A DNA stretch of 28,437 bases from UMGS1663 sp963558185. Its GTDB lineage: Bacteria > Bacillota > Clostridia > TANB77 > CAG-508. Position 1 is the first letter of the stretch; each line of letters opens with the position of its first letter. The stretch covers positions 1 through 28,437 of the forward strand of contig CAUWFE010000017.1 in assembly GCA_963558185.1 (NCBI GenBank), given 5' to 3'. The position numbers and the translations under genes are program-made. A model generated the notes under the pieces. The model was not told the DNA's origin. It did not search any database and worked only from the letters and a program-made list of their open reading frames with translations. Shown here piece after piece: positions 24,846 through 28,437 of the stretch.

Positions 24846-25274
24846 TTAGTCAGCTACTACTACACCCATACTTCTTGCAGTACCAGCAACCATGCTCATA
24901 GCTGCTTCTAATGATGCTGCATTTAAATCTGGCATTTTTTGTTTTGCTATTTCTTCAACTTGAGCTTTAGTAATTGTTCCTACTTTATCTCTATTTGGTT
25001 TTCCTGAACCTTTTTGAATTTTTATAGCTTTTTTAATTAAAACTGCAACAGGTGGTACTTTTGTAATGAATTCAAAAGATTTATCTTTGTATACAGTAAT
25101 TACTACTGGTATAATCATTCCAGGTTGGTTAGCTGTTCTATCGTTAAATTCTTTTACGAATTGCATAATATTAACACCACTTGAACCTAATGCTGGACCT
25201 ACTGGTGGAGCTGGTGTTGCTTTTCCTGCTTCAATTTGTAATTTAATTACATTTGTAATTTCTTTTTCTGCCAT
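24846..25274 (-). CDS. rplK: 50S ribosomal protein L11
   Basis: Part of the GTPase-associated centre with the L7/L12 stalk. The 142-residue protein shows KLQIEAGKATPAPPVGPALG, VIITVYKDKSFEFITKVPP-like core sequence and the C-terminal GTARSMGV. I start at ATG 25274, six nt after AAGGAGGTG; the GTG three codons earlier is part of that ribosome binding site. A small GC-rich hairpin (ATGGGG/CCCCAT, about 25338-25353) lies in the gap after nusG. Confidence 0.97.
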   Translation of the reverse strand: MAEKEITNVIKLQIEAGKATPAPPVGPALGSSGVNIMQFVKEFNDRTANQPGMIIPVVITVYKDKSFEFITKVPPVAVLIKKAIKIQKGSGKPNRDKVGTITKAQVEEIAKQKMPDLNAASLEAAMSMVAGTARSMGVVVAD

Positions 25275-25363
25275 CTTGTGCACCTCCTTTGGTTTTGATG
25301 TATAAAAACATCTAAAATAATTATAGATTTATTAATATGGGGTTTCCCCCATTTTAAACATTA

Positions 25364-25900
25364 TTATACGGTTTTTTGAACTTGTGTAAAGTCTAATTCT
25401 ACTGGTGTTTCTCTTCCGAACATAGAAACTAATACTTTAACTTTATGTTTTTCTTTATTAATTTCCTGAACTGTTCCTACAAAGTTTTCAAAAGAACCAT
25501 TTATAATTGTTACAGAATCACCTACAGAATAGTCAACATTAACATTTGAAATATCAAATCCCATTTGTCTAATTTCTGTTTCTGTAAGTGGTATTGGATC
25601 TGTTCCAGAACCCACAAAGCCAGTAACACCTCTTGTATTTCTAACAATATACCATGTTGCTTCTGTTACAATCATTTTAACTAATACATACCCTGGAAAA
25701 ACTTTTTTTAAATTAGTTTTCTTTTTTCCATCTTTGATTTCTATTTGTTCTTCCATTGGAACTACAATTTCAAAAAAATAATCTTCTAGCTCTCTATTTT
25801 TTACTGTTTTTTCAAGGTCTGTTTTAACTTTATTTTCATATCCTGAATATGTATGTACTACATACCATTTTGGTAATAAGTCTTCTTTTTCTTGAGACAT
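25364..25900 (-). CDS. nusG: Transcription termination/antitermination factor NusG
   Basis: Binds RNA polymerase and modulates pausing and coupling. The 178-residue protein has the NGN domain (WYVVHTYSGYENKVK, VFPGYVLVKM, RNTRGVTGFVG) and a C-terminal KOW domain (GSFENFVGTVQEIN, SMFGRETPVELDF). Its ribosome binding site TAGGAGG overlaps the secE stop codon, so the two are probably translationally coupled. Confidence 0.97.
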   Translation of the reverse strand: MSQEKEDLLPKWYVVHTYSGYENKVKTDLEKTVKNRELEDYFFEIVVPMEEQIEIKDGKKKTNLKKVFPGYVLVKMIVTEATWYIVRNTRGVTGFVGSGTDPIPLTETEIRQMGFDISNVNVDYSVGDSVTIINGSFENFVGTVQEINKEKHKVKVLVSMFGRETPVELDFTQVQKTV

Positions 25901-25912
25901 TCTTTTAGCCTC

Positions 25913-26263
25913 CTATTCATTTACAGTATTGTTTTGAGTAACCTCATTTGTTGATGTATTTTCAGTATTAGCTATTGCATTTGTTTGTGTATTTTGAGTC
26001 TGTTCATTTATAACTGTATTTGTAGTTTCATTTGAACTTTGCACTGCTTTTTTGATATTATCTATACCAAATTTATTCATGCTTTCAAATGCAAAATCTA
26101 ACGCAAAAACAATTATTGCTGTAATTAATACTATAGTTATAACCGCAACTGTATTATTAGCTAGTTGCTTTGGTGATGGCCAAATAACTCTTTTAAGTTC
26201 TGTTTTTACATCTTTAAAAAAATGTTTTTTTTCTTTATTTTCTTTTTTTACATCTTTAGACAT
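25913..26263 (-). CDS. secE: Preprotein translocase subunit SecE with an unusual C-terminal tail
   Basis: Essential single-helix subunit of SecYEG. Residues 14-33 are the amphipathic helix with the conserved WPSPKQL, followed by one membrane helix (about 38-58). Bacterial SecE of this class normally ends shortly after the helix. Here about 44 further residues (73-116) follow, almost all Asn, Thr, Gln, Glu, Ser, with repeats of NT and TQN. By SecE topology this tail would be on the outer face of the membrane. AAGGAGG precedes the ATG at 26263. Position between rpmG and nusG supports the call. Confidence 0.94.
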   Translation of the reverse strand: MSKDVKKENKEKKHFFKDVKTELKRVIWPSPKQLANNTVAVITIVLITAIIVFALDFAFESMNKFGIDNIKKAVQSSNETTNTVINEQTQNTQTNAIANTENTSTNEVTQNNTVNE

Positions 26264-26287
26264 AATAATAGTTCCTCCTTAAAAAAG

Positions 26288-26452
26288 TTATTTTGTTTCT
26301 TTGTGTGTTGTACGTTTTTCACAATATTTGCAATACTTTTTAACTTCTAATCTATCAGTATTGTTTCTCTTGTTTTTTTCTGTCATATAATTTCTTCTTT
26401 TACATTCTGTACATTCTAATGTAATTGCTTCTCTTGCTCCTTTTGCTGCCAT
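26288..26452 (-). CDS. rpmG: 50S ribosomal protein L33
   Basis: A 54-residue protein starting MAAKGAREAITLEC and ending TTHKETK. It is the zinc-binding form: two CxxC pairs at C14/C17 and C41/C44. GGAGG lies a few bases before the ATG at 26452. It is the first gene of the rpmG-secE-nusG-rplKAJL series, in the usual Firmicute order. Confidence 0.96.
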   Translation of the reverse strand: MAAKGAREAITLECTECKRRNYMTEKNKRNNTDRLEVKKYCKYCEKRTTHKETK

Positions 26453-26506
26453 TTAAAACACCTCCACAATCTAAATTTTGCTTTATTTTTTTATGTTTTA
26501 CATATT

Positions 26507-26536
26507 TTAAAAAGCATATGCACTACACATATGCTT
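26507..26536 (-). promoter_or_regulatory. Leader hairpin with U-run directly at the predicted transcript start
   Basis: AAGCATATG and CATATGCTT form a perfect 9-bp stem with a 7-nt loop, followed on the minus strand by TTTT (five Ts counting the stem). The promoter at 26541-26569 would start transcription within or at the edge of this stem. It could be a terminator for the flavin reductase gene, an attenuator of the ribosomal operon, or a protective 5' hairpin. Confidence 0.55.
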
Positions 26537-26540
26537 GATT

Positions 26541-26569
26541 ATTTTACCATATAATTATTGAAAAGTCAA
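26541..26569 (-). promoter_or_regulatory. Promoter of the rpmG-secE-nusG-rplKAJL operon
   Basis: On the minus strand, TTGACT (26564-26569), 17 bp, then TAAAAT (26541-26546). It lies immediately after the stop codon of the flavin reductase gene (26584) and 90 bp before rpmG. No other good promoter pair was seen between it and rpmG. Confidence 0.7.
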
Positions 26570-26583
26570 TAATTTATGGTATT

Positions 26584-27168
26584 TTAATGTGTCTTTTTTA
26601 TCATTTTTTTATTTTTTCTCACAGAATATCCAAATGTACCTATTTTTTTTCCAAGTGAATAGTACCCTCCATTTGCATATGCTATTAAGTTACATTTTGA
26701 AATGTCAAAACTTCCTTTATCATCTATATATTTCTCGTCAGCATCAATTGATAATATTTCTGCTACAAATTCGTCATGACTTCCCCTTTTTCGAATCTCT
26801 TTTACTTTACATTCTATAGAAACAGGACTTTCTCTTATTAATGGGCAACTTACATGATTTGCTTTTTCTTTATGCAATTTCATTTCTTTAAATTTATCAT
26901 ATTTTGCTCCACTTCTTACTCCACACCAGTCTGTTGCATATGCTAACTCTCTATTTGTTAAATTAATTACAAATTCTCCTGTATTTTTTATAATGTTATA
27001 TGAAAATCTTTCTGGTCTTACTGATATATAGCACATTGGTGGATTTGTATTTATTATTCCAGTCCATGCAACAGTAAAAATATTAGATTGTTCCATGTTG
27101 CCACAACTTATTAATACTGCTGGTATAGGATAAATAAAATTTCCAGGCTTCCATTCTTTTTTTGGCAT
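26584..27168 (-). CDS. Flavin reductase-family protein (flavoredoxin-like)
   Basis: A 194-residue cytosolic FMN-binding split-barrel protein. Recognisable are the opening PGNFIYPIPAVLISC, the FTVAWTGIINTNPPMCYISVRP core that binds the flavin phosphate, and EFVINLTNRELA followed by DWCGVRSG. Relatives serve as flavoredoxins or flavin reductases; the partner here is unknown. AAAGGA precedes the ATG at 27168. No nearby gene indicates a pathway. Confidence 0.87.
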   Translation of the reverse strand: MPKKEWKPGNFIYPIPAVLISCGNMEQSNIFTVAWTGIINTNPPMCYISVRPERFSYNIIKNTGEFVINLTNRELAYATDWCGVRSGAKYDKFKEMKLHKEKANHVSCPLIRESPVSIECKVKEIRKRGSHDEFVAEILSIDADEKYIDDKGSFDISKCNLIAYANGGYYSLGKKIGTFGYSVRKNKKMIKKTH

Positions 27169-27257
27169 AACACATATCCTTTCTTTTTACTAAGTACAAA
27201 TTTTTCATCATAGTTTTAAGTATAGAAAATCACTTATTAATTATATTTATGTATTTA

Positions 27258-28214
27258 TTATCTATCATCTCTATCAGTAGATTCTTTTTTTATGTAAGTT
27301 TTTTCTACATTATCTAATATTTTTTCTCTTTTTGCCTTAATTGAAGCTAATCTTCTTGGCTGGTCCACATATTTAGAATATTGACCATTCATATTTCTAT
27401 ATATTTCACCAACATAACTTCCATTATTTATTTTTGAATAATTAATATTCATATCATTTAATAAGAAATTTAAAACCATTTGTTTAAAATTTGAATCTGT
27501 TTTCATCTTTTCAAAATCTAATTGGCTTATTATCAATGATTCCATTGTTTGTTTCGACATTTTGGTTTTTTCTATTTTATATAGTGTTAACCCTAGGTCA
27601 CGCATATTTATATCTACCGTGTATTGTAAAAATCCTAATTGATAAATTTTATATTCTTCTCTTGTTAAATCATTTATAAATGTTTCTTCCTTACCTATTC
27701 TTAATTCAAAATTAATATCTTTAATTCTATCTAAATCAGATTTTGGTACGTATTGTACAGAATTAAATTTTTGTTGCATTTTTTCTAAATAATTTTTCTT
27801 TTCTATTTTAGGAATTTCTTCTAATTTTAAATCTTTTGATTTATCCTCTTTTTTTATTTTTAGATTAAGAAATTCTTCTGGAGATATAATTATACCACTT
27901 TCTTTCAATTTTGTTTTGTATTCTTTAAGATATTCTGGATTTTGAAATATGACAATAAATCCTTCTAAATTTCTTTGTATTTCATGTAATTCTATTAATT
28001 TTTGTTCTATTCTTTCTAATTCTTTCTTTGTTTCATTAGGTTTAAGAGTACCATTTAAAATGCCTTCTCTTCTAATTTTTAATACACTAATTTTAGAATT
28101 ACATGTACGTAAAGCCATTTGTAACCTATCTTTAGCTAATTCTGGATCATTTTTTAATGATATTCCACTCTTTTCAAATAATTGTTCTATATTGATATTT
28201 GATAGTTCTTTCAT
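27258..28214 (-). CDS. Hypothetical protein, 318 residues, not recognised
   Basis: I do not recognise a family. The protein is hydrophilic and charged, with no signal peptide or membrane helix. Residues about 38-90 are strongly helical and coiled-coil-like (MALRTCNSKISVLKIRRE, ELERIEQKLIEL); a Lys/Glu-rich linker covers about 120-150; the rest looks like a compact mixed domain with LTREEYKIYQLGFLQYT. The C-terminus is basic and then acidic. AAAGGA lies before the ATG at 28214, and a good promoter lies at 28296-28324. It sits directly after the rRNA operon's 5S gene. Codon use and AT content match the neighbours, so it is very likely a real gene. Confidence 0.8.
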   Translation of the reverse strand: MKELSNINIEQLFEKSGISLKNDPELAKDRLQMALRTCNSKISVLKIRREGILNGTLKPNETKKELERIEQKLIELHEIQRNLEGFIVIFQNPEYLKEYKTKLKESGIIISPEEFLNLKIKKEDKSKDLKLEEIPKIEKKNYLEKMQQKFNSVQYVPKSDLDRIKDINFELRIGKEETFINDLTREEYKIYQLGFLQYTVDINMRDLGLTLYKIEKTKMSKQTMESLIISQLDFEKMKTDSNFKQMVLNFLLNDMNINYSKINNGSYVGEIYRNMNGQYSKYVDQPRRLASIKAKREKILDNVEKTYIKKESTDRDDR

Positions 28215-28295
28215 AAAATTCCTTTCTAAAATAATTTATAATTAAAATAATTAGTTGTTTTCAAATTAATATATCTATCTAATTTTCACTATAAA

Positions 28296-28324
28296 ATTAT
28301 AGCATATATAAATAAAAAATACAA
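28296..28324 (-). promoter_or_regulatory. Promoter for the 318-residue hypothetical gene
   Basis: On the minus strand, TTGTAT (28319-28324), 17 bp, then a perfect TATAAT (28296-28301), about 80 bp before the start codon. The -35 box is inside the right arm of the rRNA terminator hairpin. Confidence 0.65.
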
Positions 28325-28371
28325 ATATTTATTTTCATAAAATTCATTTAAAAAAATAAATATTTGTATTT
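28317..28371 (-). terminator. rRNA operon terminator
   Basis: AATACAAATATTTATTTT and its exact complement pair over 18 bp around a 17-nt loop, followed by a T-rich tract on the minus strand. It lies 14 bp past the 5S 3' end. Confidence 0.85.
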
Positions 28372-28384
28372 AATATAAAAAAAA

Positions 28385-28437
28385 CTCTGGCAACAACCTA
28401 TTTTCTCAGCAGGGTAACCCGCAAATATCGTCGGCAC
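28385..28437 (-). rRNA. rrf: 5S ribosomal RNA, 3' part (runs off the window)
   Basis: The minus-strand reading contains GTGCCGACGATA, TTGCGGGTTACCC and GAAAATAGGTTGTTGCCAG, matching the 3' half of bacterial 5S rRNA (the typical GCCGATGGTA, GGGGTACCCC and GAGAGTAGGTCGTTGCCAG region). About 53 of some 115 bases are present. The rest, and probably 23S and 16S, lie beyond the right edge. Confidence 0.88.

Overview
The window looks like a chromosomal segment from a very AT-rich, Gram-positive, Clostridia-like Firmicute. This rests on TTGACA/TATAAT-type promoters with 16-17 bp spacers, strong AGGAGG ribosome binding sites, U-tailed hairpin terminators, an AddB-type helicase-nuclease subunit, a stand-alone FchA-type cyclohydrolase, a choline-binding-repeat wall protein and an L10 leader RNA. 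I cannot name the species. Almost every gene lies on the minus strand; the one convincing plus-strand gene is at 5558-6661.

Layout, left to right. (1) 1-2985: two truncated interspersed repeats, an L-lactate dehydrogenase gene, then decayed genes (an ISAs1-like transposase scrap and a frameshifted YhcG/DUF1016 nuclease). (2) 2986-9412: a membrane EAL phosphodiesterase with a degenerate GGDEF domain, repeat B1, an orphan plus-strand protein with a HExxH zinc-protease motif, a secreted choline-binding-repeat protein, and a GltD-like flavoprotein. (3) 9413-15705: an apparent operon addB-fchA-folD-pgeF-udg, whose FolD lacks two residues needed for cyclohydrolase activity while fchA sits next to it. 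(4) 15706-21596: repeat B2, then an OGG1-type glycosylase, a YitT transporter-like protein, an Elp3-like radical SAM protein, RNase III, repeat A2, acyl carrier protein and PlsX. (5) 21597-22998: a decayed stretch holding an Rpn-type nuclease pseudogene with at least two lesions. (6) 22999-26583: the rpmG-secE-nusG-rplK-rplA-[L10 leader]-rplJ-rplL cluster, closed by a strong terminator and not followed by rpoBC. (7) 26584-28437: a flavin reductase-like protein, an unrecognised 318-residue protein, and the 3' part of a 5S rRNA whose rRNA operon must lie to the right.

How the genes relate: the translation cluster, RNase III and the plsX/acpP pair are core functions. The addB operon mixes recombination, uracil repair, one-carbon metabolism and PgeF housekeeping. 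The accessory content is mainly two families of palindromic non-coding repeats (A: 2 copies; B: 3 copies) and three dead mobile- or nuclease-type genes. The items I find most worth a second look are the FolD/FchA division of labour, the HExxH orphan, the repeat-A insertion with a matching empty-site sequence, the SecE C-terminal tail, and a promoter followed immediately by a terminator-like hairpin ahead of the ribosomal operon.
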